This document shows, in pieces, positions 40,835-52,131 of a DNA stretch of 64,000 nt. Source of the DNA: Closterium sp. Naga37s-1 (taxonomy: Eukaryota > Streptophyta > Zygnematophyceae > Desmidiales > Closteriaceae); contig CANJKZ010000955.1 of NCBI GenBank assembly GCA_947471745.1, positions 3,159,501 through 3,223,500 on the forward strand. The letters run 5' to 3'. Below the pieces are notes generated by a model, which saw only the letters and a program-made list of their open reading frames with translations, was not told the DNA's origin and did no database searches. Each line of letters opens with the position of its first letter. The stretch's first letter is position 1. The position numbers were made by a program, and so were the translations under genes.

Positions 40835-41903
40835 CTACTCAGCGTAAGGAGAAGGAGTAGGCAGTGGGGATTCTGGCTGTAACTGTGGCTGCAACTGGTG
40901 AGGCGGTGGACTCACTAAGTTAGGAGGAAGGCCAGTAGAAGACGGGAGAGTAAGAACCTGGCGAAGGACCGAGTCAGGTGGCGGCAGAGATGACGGTGGC
41001 GGCGGAACAAAAAATGGTCGCCGCTGTACAGTGCCTCCAGCACCAGTACCGCCAGCTCTAGCACCCCCAGCACAGCACCTCCAGCTCCAGGGTCTCCAGC
41101 TCCAGTGCCTCCAGCTCCAGCGCCTCCAGCTCCAGCGCCTCCAACTCCTGGGTACCAGCTCCTCCAGCTCCAGCGCCTCTAGCGCGAGTGTCTCCTGCTC
41201 CAGTGCTTCCAGCTCCAGCGCCTCCAGCGTCAGTGCCTCCAGCTCCAGCAAATCCAGCGCCAGGGTCTCCAGCTCCAGCTCCTCCAGCTCCAGCGCCTCT
41301 AGCTCCAGCGCCTCCAGCTCTAGGGTCTCCAGCTCCAGCTCCTCCAGCTCCTGCGCCTCCAGCGCCAGTGCCTCCAGCTCGAGGGTCTTTAGCTTGAGGG
41401 TCTCCAGCTCCAGCGCCTCCAACACCACTAGAACCGGCAGCTCCAGTATCTCTAGTACGAGCACCTCTAGGACCAGCAGCTCCAGCACCTCTGGTAACTC
41501 AAGCTCCAGCATTAACACGAGCACCTCCAAGACTAACAGCTCCAGCACCTCCAGCTCGAGTGCCTCCAGTAGAAGAGCCTCCAGCTCCAACACCTCCGAA
41601 GGCGTGTGCGCTGAGCAAACTACTTGCGCAGCTGCAGTAGTGAGAGAGGCTCTTGCCGGGGAGACAGTCATGGCGAGGAATCCGCAGGACCTCCAGCAGA
41701 CGTAGTACCTCTAGGCTCAGCACTCCCAGACTCCGCACCCTCTGACTCAGCACCCCCAGGCTCCACACCCTTAGGCTTAGTACCACCAGGCTCCGCACCC
41801 CCTGGCTCAGCACCCCCAGACTCCGCACCCTCAAACTCAGCACCCCCAGGCTCCGCACCCTCACGCTCAGCACCCCCAGGCTCCGCAGTCGCAGGCTCAG
41901 CAC
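40835..41903 (-). pseudogene. Copia F integrase-RT linker
   Basis: Low-complexity coding sequence in mixed frames. Acidic five-residue repeats (GGAEPGGTKPKGVEPGGAES) lie at the Gag-Pol side. A long TCCAGCTCCAGCG-type repeat on the plus strand encodes Ala/Gly/Glu-rich sequence on the minus strand. The end segment resembles the VPPPPSSLPPPDSVLRQVL block found before RT. Repeat number and phase differ from D, E, H and I. Confidence 0.65.
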
Positions 41904-43397
41904 CCCCAGGCTCGGTAGTCAGTGTGAACAGACTCGACCCAGGCCAACGGGTAAACGTGGCCAGGTGACGGCCCATCCGTGTACACGTGCAGATCGACAC
42001 ACGCTGACCCCCAGGAGTGGTGGTAGTGACCATCGCATCCTGGAGGGCAGCTGTACTCACCAAGTTCGTAGAGAACGAGGGGAGGTGAAGACCCGACAGT
42101 GAGGCGGACGGAACCGCCAGAGACGGGAGAACAGTAGAAGAACGGGCAAGAACTAGGCCCCCAGAGAGGTCAGCCAGTCGGACCGGAACAGGTGCACGGA
42201 TTGGAGTGAGGGTGGTACTATCGCGAAAGAAACAGCAGGAAGCACCTAAGTCAAGCGTAAAGGTGTGCAAGGCCTCAGCAAGCGCAGTACCAGGGAGAGC
42301 AGACTCACTAGCACCTAGAGAACCAGCCTCTATACCTCGGTCGGGCGGCACACATAGGTAACAGTCACCCTCAGCACTAACAGTCAAGGCATACATGGCA
42401 GCAAGGATAGCATCATAGTAAAGAGCAAAGATATAAACCCTAGACCTAAGCAGCTCTGACCAGCGGGGGTGCTCAGCCTCGTCGCCAAACTCTGCGTGCC
42501 AAGTGTCGTCAAGGCGGGAGAAGCAGCGGTGCTGAGAGTGAAACTTCCCGCATGTCTGACCAGCACGGTCACCCGTGCGAATCACACACGGGCAGCAAAC
42601 ACTACCCCCATACGCCCCTTGCTGAGCAAACCACTCAAGAAGCTGCAGGGGTGTAGGGGTCTCACTCCGACGCTGCTACTGCTGCCTCTTGCCACCGCCA
42701 GGGCCTCCCCTCTGAACAGCTCCAACCCGACCGCCACCACTGCCGCTGCCACCACTCCCACTGCCACCACCACCACCACCCCCAGCGCTGCCACCACCGC
42801 CGCCACCGAAGCCCCCACTCCCGCCACCACTCCCACCGCTGCCACCACCTCCGCCACCTCCACCGCCTCCACTGCCTCCACCACCACCACCCCAGCTGCC
42901 ACCGCCACCACCCGTGCCACCCTTGCCCTTGCTGCTGCGGCGCTTCCCACTAAGAGCAGAAGTAGCCCCGAAATCCTCAGCACCAAGGATGTCAACAACA
43001 GCAGCAGAAGCGTAGGAGGGGGCAAGGGGGGAGGGGGAACACCCCTCAAAGAATTGTGTGCGAGGTGTGCCACAAGCAGCACCTACAACGACTACGCTAG
43101 TATCAGCTGCAAGGAGGTGCTTCTCGAGCAGGTCGACAGTGAGGTTTGTGGGATCAAGTGCGAGAAAGTGGTCCCTGACTGCGCGAAGAGAGTTAGGGAG
43201 GCGAGTGACTATGAAGTAGAGAGTGATGTACATCGGGGGCGGGTTCCTGTCAAGGACCTCTGCTGGGAGGGCAGCGCGGTAGCGAGCGTTGCTAGTGCGG
43301 AGGTGGGTAACGAGGTCCTCGACTGTGGCAAAGGTTGACAGCTCGGGAAACAGGTAGGGCAGTATAAGACGGCCTAGAGCAGCAGTGGCAGGGGTGT
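41900..43397 (-). pseudogene. Copia F gag and protease region
   Basis: Gag begins truncated at PATAALGRLILPYLFPELST and continues with HLRTSNARYRAALPAEVL, PTNLTVDLLEKHLLAAD and a Gly-rich tract. It then has the motif TCGKFHSQHRCFSRLDDTW (C-X3-H-X4-C) and ILAAMYALTVSAEGDCYLCV. The protease segment shows LDLGASCCFFRD, where other copies have LDSGAS, so the active-site serine is replaced. LATFTRWPGSSLFTLTTE follows before the jump into the linker. Confidence 0.8.
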
Positions 43398-43744
43398 TAT
43401 AGTCACAGAAGGCTTGAATGTGCCTAAAACAAAAGATAGAGTGCACAGTCGGATTTCCGCACAGCGGCTTCAAACGTTGATAGCGTTGTGTTTACAGTTT
43501 CAAATTACTTCCTATAAATTGGATCTGGAGCGTCTTGATATCGCTTGCAATATGCAATTTACATTGCACTATTTCATCAAGTAATGATGACGCAACGTTG
43601 GTTTGAACGAACAGCACTATGGCAACCACTATTGCCTTAGAACACAAATTATGGAGAGTTACGAGTTGGGAATGACTCCAGCTCCTACAAACCCCAAGAG
43701 CCGAGTTACAGTGATGTGGAACAGTGCCACATTGTCCCCAACCA
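43398..43744. other. Unassigned sequence between copias F and G
   Basis: AT-rich sequence without coding match. It may be host sequence into which both elements inserted, or a relic of one of them. Confidence 0.4.
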
Positions 43745-44189
43745 TGTAGGGTCTCGAAACTACCATCCACAATGGCCTACACCAAGAGAAATGTTACACT
43801 ACACATTGTAATGTAACTATTCTCACTATCTTGAAGTTTACCCTTTTGGAGAGCTTCGAAATCCCTTGAATCTTGAAACCATGGTTCTGGTTCTTCAAGA
43901 CAAATTCTTCCTTGAGTTCTTGGAAGTCTACTGCGCACACCTGCGACTCGCCGAACGTTCCACACACGACAAAATAGAAAACCGCACACGACACGCAAAC
44001 GACGACGTGACACGCGACTAGCGATAACTCACTATTGACTCGACACACACATTCAAAATCATGCCTCATCATTCACACACTATTGTAAGCATGAAATATA
44101 TATTCTCATGCCCTCATACCATTCCATGCACACACGCATGCACGTACACAGACAACAAACCAAATACAAACCATAGGGTTGCACCAACA
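43745..44189 (-). repeat. Putative 3' LTR of copia G
   Basis: On the minus strand the segment starts TGTTGGTGCAACCC right after a purine tract (CCGAGGGGGAGTT) and ends GAGACCCTACA, giving TG...CA ends and a 445-bp length. There is no second copy in the window to confirm the borders. Confidence 0.45.
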
Positions 44190-44228
44190 AACTCCCCCTC
44201 GGATTGTTGGCCTTTGGATCTTTCTCTC

Positions 44229-46000
44229 TCAGTTCAGAGCCATCCCAACAAGCTTGCAACACTTCCAATGCTGCTTCTCCACTAGCCTCATGGTCATCAT
44301 GTCAGGTGGCTGCCCAATCGTCTTCACGTAGCGCAACTCAACTTCACCTGCGGCCACCATGCTCCTCGTCCAATGCCACTTCACCCTCATGTGCTTGGTG
44401 AGGCCGTGCAACACATGGTTCTTAGCAAGTGCAATGGCACCTTGGCTGTCGCAGTAGAGTGGGGTAGGTCCTTGCTGCTCCTCCCCCAATTCAGCCAACA
44501 AACGCCGCTGCCACACAATCTCTTGTACGGCACGGAAAAGTGCCATGTGCTCGGACTCCACCGAGCTCAATGCTTGATCCACCTGCTTCTTGCTCTCCCA
44601 AGCAGTTGGGCCTCCACCAATACATCAAATGAACCCTCCAACACTTGTCATGTCCTCTGGTTCGGATGCATAAGAAGCATCCGAGAATGCGGTGAGGAAC
44701 AAACGCCCGGGTTCAACACCATCCGCGCCCTTTTGGCGCCTTTGCGCCGCCGCCGAGTATTGCAGCCCAACGGTCGCTGTTTGGCCAAGAGACTTGGCCA
44801 CCCTCATTACAACTGCTATCTGCTCCTCAATAGGGCATTTAACAACCCTAGCCAATTGTCCGGTTGCAAAGGCGACATCCGGTCAGGTGTTTACCGCCGC
44901 GTACATGAGGCTGCCCACCAACGAGTGAAAACGACGCCTCTCCTCTTCACCAACGCTCTCCTCCTGTGGTCCCTTCACACACTTGAACCCAGAGGGAAAG
45001 GGTGCAGCCACATGGCCTTCACTCTGCCCAAAGTTGGCAGCCGATGCATCCTGGTACTTATGTTGATGCACCCGCATGCACCGTTTCTCCACATCTTGTT
45101 CGATGTGGAGCCCGAAGTAGAAGCTCACGTCACCAAGGGCCTTGCATTTGAACTTGTCTTGAAGCTTCAGCATCACCTCCTTCACAAGGTCAGAGGAGGG
45201 TGAGAAAACGAGGATGTCATCCACATAAACCACCATGAAACTCCTCTGCTCCCCCTCGCCAAGCATGACCAAGGAATGACCGGCGGATGAGGGAGTGAAC
45301 CCGATATCCTCTAAGACTTCACGCAGCTTCAAGTACCACTGTCTAGGGGCTTGATTGAGCCCATAGAGTGCCTTCTTCAGCTTCCACACTCTGCCCCTAC
45401 CATCATATATCCATCTGGCTGCGCCATGAAAATCTCTTCCTCTAGGACGCCGTTGAGGAATGCGGTTGTCACATCAAATACCCATCCTTTGATGGCAGCA
45501 CCCGCGAGTAGGGTTCTCAGCGTCGTCGGCTTCACCACAGGAGCAAACAACTCCTTATAGTCCACCTTCTCCTTCTGCTGGTACCCCTTGGCCACAAGCC
45601 TAGACTTGTAGCGCTCGATATTGCCGTTGGCGTCGGACTTGATCTTGAAGAGCCACTTGGACGTAATCGCCTTACGCCCCTCCGGTAGCTCCACCAATTC
45701 CCACGTGCCATTCTCCTCAATGCTCTTCAGCTCACTCTCCATTGCCTTCTTCCACTCCTCAGCATCACTACTCTCCAAGGCCTCCTTGAGAGTTGCTGTT
45801 TCCTCCGGCATCTCCACCGGAGAGAAGAACGCGAAGGCACACTCCTCGTAGTCACTCTCCTCGTCATCTCCAACTATAAGTGCCGCTCCGGCCAGAGCTG
45901 ACTTGGCTGGCTTTCCCAATGCATCATAGGTCAGCATATGAGGGGCTTGAATTCTCCTTTTGCCCCTTCCTTCCTCCTCAGCTGCAGGGACATGAAGGCC
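44229..46000 (-). pseudogene. Copia G reverse transcriptase and RNase H
   Basis: RT: WKKAMESELKSIEENGTWEL, YKSRLVAKGYQQKEKVDYKE, TTAFLNGVLEEEIFMAQPDG, a frameshift at about 45390, KKALYGLNQAPRQWYLKLRE and VVYVDDILVFSPSS (intact catalytic YVDD). RNase H: FSDASYASEPEDMTSVGGF, a frame change at about 44625, SSVESEHMALFRAVQEIVW and LYCDSQGAIALAKNHVLHGL. A TGA sits in AAVNT-PDVAFATG at about 44890. The DxxD/E RNase H residues are present, but the frame breaks prevent function. Confidence 0.85.
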
Positions 46001-47580
46001 TTGGCGTTGCTGCGGGGTGACTCGGATCCGTGGAGCACTTTTAGTGCGAGAAGGAAGTGTCGGTGCACGCTCGCTCACTTGCTGCACCTCCTCCTCTTCT
46101 TCCTCTGCATCCTTAGCCTCCTCTCCCCCATTTACAAGGGAAGACTGCCTTGTGGTGGTGCTGCTGCTGCTTAGCTCCAAAGGCAGCTCTACATGCTCCA
46201 AACCGGAACTCTTCACCTCCCCAAACCGCATGCCTATCTTCTCCTCATTCTCTGCCTTCCAATCCTTGTACATAAGATTCTCCATGAATTTGCAGTCCCT
46301 GCTCACCAAGAATTTCTTGGTGAATGGGTCCCAAAGAAGCCATCCCTTGCTGTTTTGAGCCATGCCCAAATGTACGGCCCATATCGCCTTGGCACCGAGC
46401 TTGTTGTGCCAAAGATGCTTAGGCACAAGCGCCATGCACATGCACCCGAACACCCAAAGCATATCCACCTTTGGCTTCCTTCCAATCCACTCCACAAGGG
46501 CACCCATTTTTCTGCTCCCACATGATTCAAGGCTCTGTTCTTGGCCACACACGCGCTCCGCACTGCATCAGGCCAGAAATAGTCGGGTAGCCCGGCTTCA
46601 ATGAGCAACCCGCGCACTGTCTCTGTGATTGTCCGGTTTACTCGCTCGGCGATACCGTTCATTGCAGGGGAGTATGGCATGGTAAGGGAGTTCATTATGC
46701 CATTCTTCTTCAGCCACAATGAGGACTCCTTGCTCAAGAACTCTCCCCCTCGATCGGTGCGAATTGCCTTCACAAGTCGGTCTTGTTGCTGCTCCACCAT
46801 CGGCAACCAATCGGTCTTCACCGTTTCAGCCACGTCGCTCTTCTTGGACAGCACGTACACCCAAGTCGTGCAAGTGTAGACGTCCACTATGGTGAGAAAG
46901 TACTCATCTCTAGCAGCTCCATGCTTCAGGGGGCCCACCACGTCCATCACCACCTCATCAAGTGGTGCCTTAGCCGTTGCCTCCGAAGTTGAGAACGGGA
47001 AACGGGTGAACTTGGCTTGCATGCACGTCGGGCAGCCAAGTACCTCATCGGGCTCCCCCTTCACAAGTATGCCAGCTACCATCTCATTCTTCACTAGCTG
47101 CTGCAAGATGGACAGGGCCACATGCCCCATTTGCCGATGCAAGGTGAGCCAATCACACTCCCCCGTAGCCGAAGTCGGATTGGAGAATGCCGCACTCACA
47201 ATAGTGCCCCACGTGCTCTCTCCGTACTCCTCCGCTGCTGCCTTGGGGTTCTCCTCACCCTTTTGCTGCTCCTTGGCTGCTGCACCACTCTCTTCAAGCT
47301 CACATTGCTTACTGGTCCCTCCAAGTTTGCACTTGTTGGAATCTTTCGCCTTGGCGCCATCGTTCGCACCGTAGCCGCTACCAACCGCTTGACCCTTGGT
47401 GCTGACGCTTGCTGCCACTTGCCTCTCTTTAGGCATAGGGACCACAGGGATCTGCCACATCTCGTTGTAGACATCCCTATCCTTGCGGTGTAGGTCTTGG
47501 CTCCCTTCTAGCTCGTGTCCATGCCGAACTTTTGCAACCGCCGCACGAAAATCAGGTTGGCAGCAAGGTTGGGCACCCAA
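45900..47580 (-). pseudogene. Copia G integrase
   Basis: A zinc-binding pre-integrase segment (LHRQMGHVALSILQQL and LGCPTCMQAKF) precedes the core: VVMDVVGPLKHG (first D), AIRTDRGGEFLSKESS (second D) and PAMNGIAERVNRTITE (E). After SACVAKNRALNHVGAEKWVP there is a frame change at about 46520 into KMGALVEWIGRKPKVDMLWV and WAVHLGMAQNSKGWLLWD. The catalytic triad is intact in one long frame, but the element as a whole is broken. Confidence 0.85.
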
Positions 47581-47764
47581 AGCACATTCTTGAGGCCCAC
47601 CATCTTCCCATCAGCACCTTTGAACATGGCCTTGCCCATGCCTTTCACCTCTGCTCGCTGCCCCAAAGCCGATGTGACATGCTATAGGTAGCGCTTCTAT
47701 CGATCACCCAATAGTCCAGGGAGTGTAGGGTCACCTTCCCCACAGCAGCAGGTTCCTCAAAGAT

Positions 47765-48205
47765 TTAATCCTTCTCTAGTGCTGTCGGTGCTTGTGTCGA
47801 CATGAAGAAGAATTGACCCGGAAAGCGATCGTCCCTCGACTCGCTCTCGTTCTCACCGTTCTTCACATTTGCAGCACCACCTCCGCGACCGCCACGGCCT
47901 CCACGGCCTCTTCCTCTCCCTCCCCCTGCTCCTCTACCTTCTTGGCCTTGAGCAGGAGTCCATCCATCAGGGAGTTTGTAGCAATCGCGCCACATGTGTC
48001 CGCTCTTGTGGCAAAAATGACACTCGCCATCAAACCGTCCGCGACCGCGTCCCGTAGTTCTTGTCATTGCCATAGCTGCCACTTCCACGGCCTCCATTGT
48101 AGTTGCTGCCTCCAAACCTTCCTCCTCCTTGTCATCTGATCCTTCCACGACCATATCCCCGGCCGATGCTTGCTGCCCCGGCGCCATCCGAACCCGCCAA
48201 CTCAC
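47765..48205 (-). pseudogene. Copia G gag C-terminal part with zinc knuckle
   Basis: A Gly/Arg-rich segment flanks CHFCHKSGHMWRDC, a standard C-X2-C-X4-H-X4-C zinc knuckle that binds element RNA. The frame then runs through a Gly/Arg tract to SRDDRFPGQFFFMSTQAP and stops just before a degraded protease segment. The N-terminal Gag is missing. The conventional zinc knuckle contrasts with the unusual motif in the short-LTR family. Confidence 0.8.
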
Positions 48206-48266
48206 GGCGGCGAAAATCCTCTTGAAGGATCGCTCGCTTCACGTCTTCAAGCGAGAGGCAGGGCAA

Positions 48267-48396
48267 CGTCAAACATATATGCTATAGTCTTTCTAGGCTG
48301 TAATGGGGTAGTTCATATAGGGTACAACACTTTTAGGTTCCTACTTGAACCCACCTGCTTGCTAGTTCAGTCATTCCTTCCTTCACTATTCTGATA
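48267..48396 (+). repeat. 5' LTR (130 bp) of copia H, both ends mutated
   Basis: Begins CGTCAAACATATATG and ends CACTATTCTGATA, so both terminal dinucleotides deviate from TG...CA by one transition. TGGTATTCTGAGCAGG follows as a damaged primer site. The inner sequence matches the LTRs of D and I. Confidence 0.75.
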
Positions 48397-48479
48397 TGGT
48401 ATTCTGAGCAGGTTCCCACGTGGGAACGTTTTTTTTAGGGCCCACCACGATCACTTTTTTTTTTCCTGCCCTGCCCGAA

Positions 48480-48960
48480 GCGCGCTAGCCGCCCGTCGCG
48501 GCCCTGCCTTCTCGGCCCGTCGTGGCCCTGCCCTAACGGCCCGTCGCGGCCCCTACCGTCGCAGCCCCTGCCGTCGCGGCCCCTGCCGTCGCAGCCCCTG
48601 CTGTCGCGCCCCCTGCAGTCGCGGCCCTTGCCGTCGCGGCCCCTGCCATCGCGGCCCCTGCTGTCGCGGCCCCTGCAATCGCGGCCCCTGCCGTCGCGGC
48701 CCCTGCCTTCGCGGCCCCTGCTGTCGCGGCCCCTGCCGTCGCCCCCCCCCCCCCCCCTCCCTCCCTGCCGTCGTGGCCCCTTGCCGTCGCGGCCCCTGCC
48801 GTCGAGGCCCCTGCCGTCGCGGCCCTGCCCTACCCTGCCGTCCAGCCACGGCCCTGCCCTGCTGCCGCCCTGTAGCGGCCCTGCCCTGCTGCCGCCCCAG
48901 TCACGGCCCTGACCTAACCGCCAGCTGCGGCCCTGCCCTGCACCCGCCCCTGGTAAGCAC
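48480..48960 (+). repeat. GC-rich minisatellite leader of copia H
   Basis: About twenty units of GTCGCGGCCCCTGCC, including a run of 16 C at about 48741-48756. The unit differs from those of B, D, E and I although the position is the same. Confidence 0.85.
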
Positions 48961-49139
48961 CCGCGCCGCCAGGAGCTGAGCCGCGCCGCCCAGCCGAGCC
49001 GCGCCGCCCTACCGAGCCGCGCCGCCCTGCCGTGCCGCGCCGCCCTACTGAGCCGCACTGCCCTGCTTGCGCTGCTCTTGCTGCTACTGCTGTTTCTGCT
49101 GCCACTGCTGCTACTGCTGCTACTGCTGCTACTGCCGCT

Positions 49140-51032
49140 ATGGCTAGCCCTACTGTTCTTACCTTTGATGCTGAGGGGCGTGCGGTTGACTTTGACGTGT
49201 GGGTTGACGACCTGCAGCTCTTTCTTCAGTGTGACTCTAAGGACGGAGTGTCCCTTTTTGATCACACGTCCGGTGTCTCTCCTGCACCTGCTGCCACTGC
49301 TGACAGTATGGTTCGCTCGCAGTGGACCACTCGTGACGCTGTTGCTCGCCTTGCTGTTCGTAGTCACCTGCCGTCTTCTGAGCGCGCGCACTTTGGCCAG
49401 TACAAGACTGCTAAGTCTTTGTATGACGCTGTAGTAGCACGCTACTCCTCCCCTGCCACTGCTGCCCTCAGCCGCCTCATGCTGCCGTACCTGTTCCCTG
49501 CCCTTGCCGCCTTTGCCACAGTCGCTGACCTCCTTACTCACCTCCGCACTAGTGACGCCCGCTACCGCGCTGCGCTTCCCACTGAGTTCTATGCCAAGAA
49601 CCCTCCCCCCATGTACATCACCCTTTACTGCCTAGTCACCCGCCTTCCTGAGTCCCTTGCTTCAGTCAGGGACCACTTTCTCTCCCTTTGCCCCATCGAG
49701 CTCACCGTTGACCTGCTAGAGGAGCGCCTCACTGCAGCTGAGAAGAGTATCGTTGCTGTAGGTGCTTCTCGCGGCGACCCTCGCACCCCTTTCTTTGAGG
49801 GGTGTTCCCCTGTCCCCCTACTCCCCTCTGTTGCTTGTGCTGCTGCTGTCGACCTCGTTGGCGCGGAGGTCGGGGCTGCGTCTGCTCCTAGTGGGAGGCG
49901 CCGCAACAGCAAGGGCAAGGGGGGCAAGGGTGGTGGAGGGGACGGTGGGGGCGGCGGTGGAGGTGGTGGAGGAGGCGGAGGGGGTGGCGGTGGAGGTGGG
50001 GGTTGTGGCGGGAGTGGGGGCTTCGGTGGCGGCGGTGGGGGTGGCAGAGGCAGCGGTAGCGGCGGTGGAGGCAGCGGCAGCGGTGGTGGAGGTGGCGGCG
50101 GCGGTGGAGCTGGTCGAGGTGGAGCCGCGCAGCGTGGAGGCTTTGGTGGTAGCTAGCGCCAGCAGCAGCCGCGTTCCCATGAGACCCTGTTGGCCCAGCA
50201 GCTTCGTGAGTGGTACGCTGGGCGTGGGAGGTCTGGGGGTGTTGGTCCCTGCACTTACGTTCTTCGCACCGGCGGGCGCCGTGGGGAGACGTGCGGGCTG
50301 CCACACTCTGCACAGCGCTGCTTCGGTCGCCTGACTGACGCCTGGCGTGCCCAGTTTCCTGACGCTGTTGAGCTCCCTCGCTAGGGTGATCTGCTTAAGC
50401 AGAATGTTGCTATCTTTGATCTCGATTTCGATGCTATCCTTGCTGCCATGTATGCTGTGACTGATAGTGCTGAGGGTGACTGTTACCTGTGTGGTCCGCC
50501 CGACCCGGGCATTGAGGCAGCTGCTCTAGGTGCTAGTGAGTCTGCTGCTCCAGGTTCTAGTGAGTCTGCTGCTCCAGGTACTAGTGAGTCCGCTGCTCCA
50601 GGTGCTGGTGAGTCTGCTCTCTCTGGTACTGCACCTACTGAGGCCTTGCACACTTTCACACTTGACTCTAGTGCTTCGCGCTCCTTCTTTCGCGACAGCA
50701 CCACACTCACACCGCTCAGTCGGCCTGTCGCAGTTTCCCTGGCTGACCCCTCTGGGGGCCCCGTCATTGCGCACTCTTCCATGATTCTACCGTGTCCTGC
50801 GGCCCCGTCGGGCTTGCTGTCGGGACTCCACCTCCCCTCGTTCTCTACGAACTTGGTGAGTGGAGCTGACCTTCAGGACTTGTGGGGTGACCAGTTCACC
50901 CCTGGAGGTCAGCGTGTGACCCACTGCACTTGCTCTCGGACGGGCCGCCACCTGGCCACGTTCACCCGTCGGCCTGGGTCGAGCCTGTACACACTGAATA
51001 CTGCGTCTCCTCCGGTTACTGCGTCTGGTTAG
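49140..51032 (+). pseudogene. Copia H gag and protease region
   Basis: The ATG at 49140 opens MASPTVLTFDAEGRAVDFDV. The Gag core (RSQWTTRDAVARLAVRSHL, SSPATAALSRLMLPYLFP, PTEFYAKNPPPMYITLYCL) is followed by a Gly-rich tract of about 90 residues. The frame stops at a TAG at 50154. After that the sequence LAQQLREWYAGRGRSGG, the C-X13-C-X3-H-X4-C motif (CTYVLRTG to QRCF), a TAG at about 50382 in place of TGG, and the SESAAPGTSESAAPG repeats follow. The protease site reads LDSSASRSFFRD, where the usual glycine is serine. It ends with a TAG at about 51030 where other copies have CAG. Confidence 0.85.
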
Positions 51033-52075
51033 GTAGCCGCGTCTGGTGAGGTCTTTTCTCCCGCATCCAGGTCAAGTCCGGTGTCTGCCCCCTGCTCGTG
51101 TCGTCCTCTGTCACACGAGACTCTCTTTTGGCACCACCGCCTTGGTCACCCCTCCCTGCCTCGTCTTTGAGGTATGGCCTCCCAGACCCTTGTCTCTGGT
51201 CTCCCCAGGTCCCTCCCTCCCCTTCCTCCAGGGCCTGCCCCTACCTGTGTTCCTTGTGTCGAGGGCCGGCAGCGCGCCGCTCCTCACTCCTCTGAGTTCC
51301 CTCCGACAGAGGCTCCCCTGCAGACTCTCCACATGGACATGTGGGGCCCAGCCCACGTCAGTGGACAAGGTCACGAGCGTTACTTCTGCTGGTCGTTGAC
51401 GACTACTCGCGTTACACCACAGTCTTCCCCTTGCACCGCAAGGGTGAGGTCACTGAGGTGTTGATCGACTGGATCCGTGGTGCCAGTCGCCAGCTCAGCG
51501 AGAGTTTCGTCTCAGACCTGCATGTTCAGCCTCTGCACTCAGACAGAGGTGGTGAGTTCTCCTCCGACCTTCTGAGGGCTTTCTGTCGTGCGAAGGGCAT
51601 CCGCCAGACGTTCACGCTTCCGGCCTCCCCACAGCAAAATGGGATTGCTGAGCGCCGCATTGGCATGGTCATGGACGTCGCTCGTACGTCCATGATCCAT
51701 GCGGCAGCTCCCCATTTTCTGTGGCCGTTCGCGGTTCTGTACGCTGCACATCAGATCAACCTTCAGCCTCGTGTCTCCTTGCCGGAGACCACACCTACTC
51801 TGCGGTGGACGGGGAAGGTTGGCGATGCGACTGTGTTCCGTGTCTGGGGATCTCCAGCTTTTGTCCGCGATAATTCCGCGGACAAGCTGTCCTCCCGTGC
51901 TGTTCCCTGTGTCTTCCTTGGCTTCCCCCCTAACGCACATGGGTGGCAGTTTTACCACCCTACCTCGTGTCATGTTTTGTCCTCTCAGGACGTCACGTTT
52001 GACGAGTCGGTATCCTACTACCGTCTCTTTCCCTACCGCACTGCCTCTCCCCCCCCCCCCCGCCCCTCTTCCTAG
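51033..52075 (+). pseudogene. Copia H integrase
   Basis: TLFWHHRLGHPSLPRL is followed by an in-frame TGA and an ATG, as in copia D. A 1-nt deletion at about 51388 shifts the frame within the core. Visible blocks are LHMDMWGPAHVSGQG (first D), LHSDRGGEFSSDLL (second D), QQNGIAERRIGMVMD (E), IHAAAPHFLWPFAVLYA and CVFLGFPPNAHGWQFYHP. It stops at a TAG in a proline run at 52073-52075. Confidence 0.85.
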
Positions 52076-52131
52076 CACCAGGTGCTCCTCCGGTAGACCC
52101 CCTCCCCCCTCAGGGTCCTGCCCCCTCAGGT

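Larger units (their letters stand above)
38551..43397 (-). mobile_element. Copia F: short-LTR copia lacking integrase and the 5' end
   Basis: On the minus strand: truncated gag (43397 to about 42600), protease region (about 42580-41900), a direct jump into the integrase-RT linker (41900-40835), RT and RNase H (40714 to about 39000), 3' tail and LTR. The whole integrase domain is missing. The 5' LTR and the first part of gag are lost at about 43397, inside the PATAALGRLILPYLFPE block. It is an internally deleted, 5'-truncated copy. Confidence 0.8.
43745..48266 (-). mobile_element. Copia G: 5'-truncated Ty1/copia of a different family
   Basis: On the minus strand: a Gag zinc knuckle near 48050, a degraded protease, integrase (about 47250-46500), RT (about 45800-44900), RNase H (to about 44230), a purine tract and a likely LTR. 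The 5' part is cut where copia H begins. Codon use and protein sequence differ clearly from the short-LTR family, and there is no glycine tract or GC-rich leader. Confidence 0.8.
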
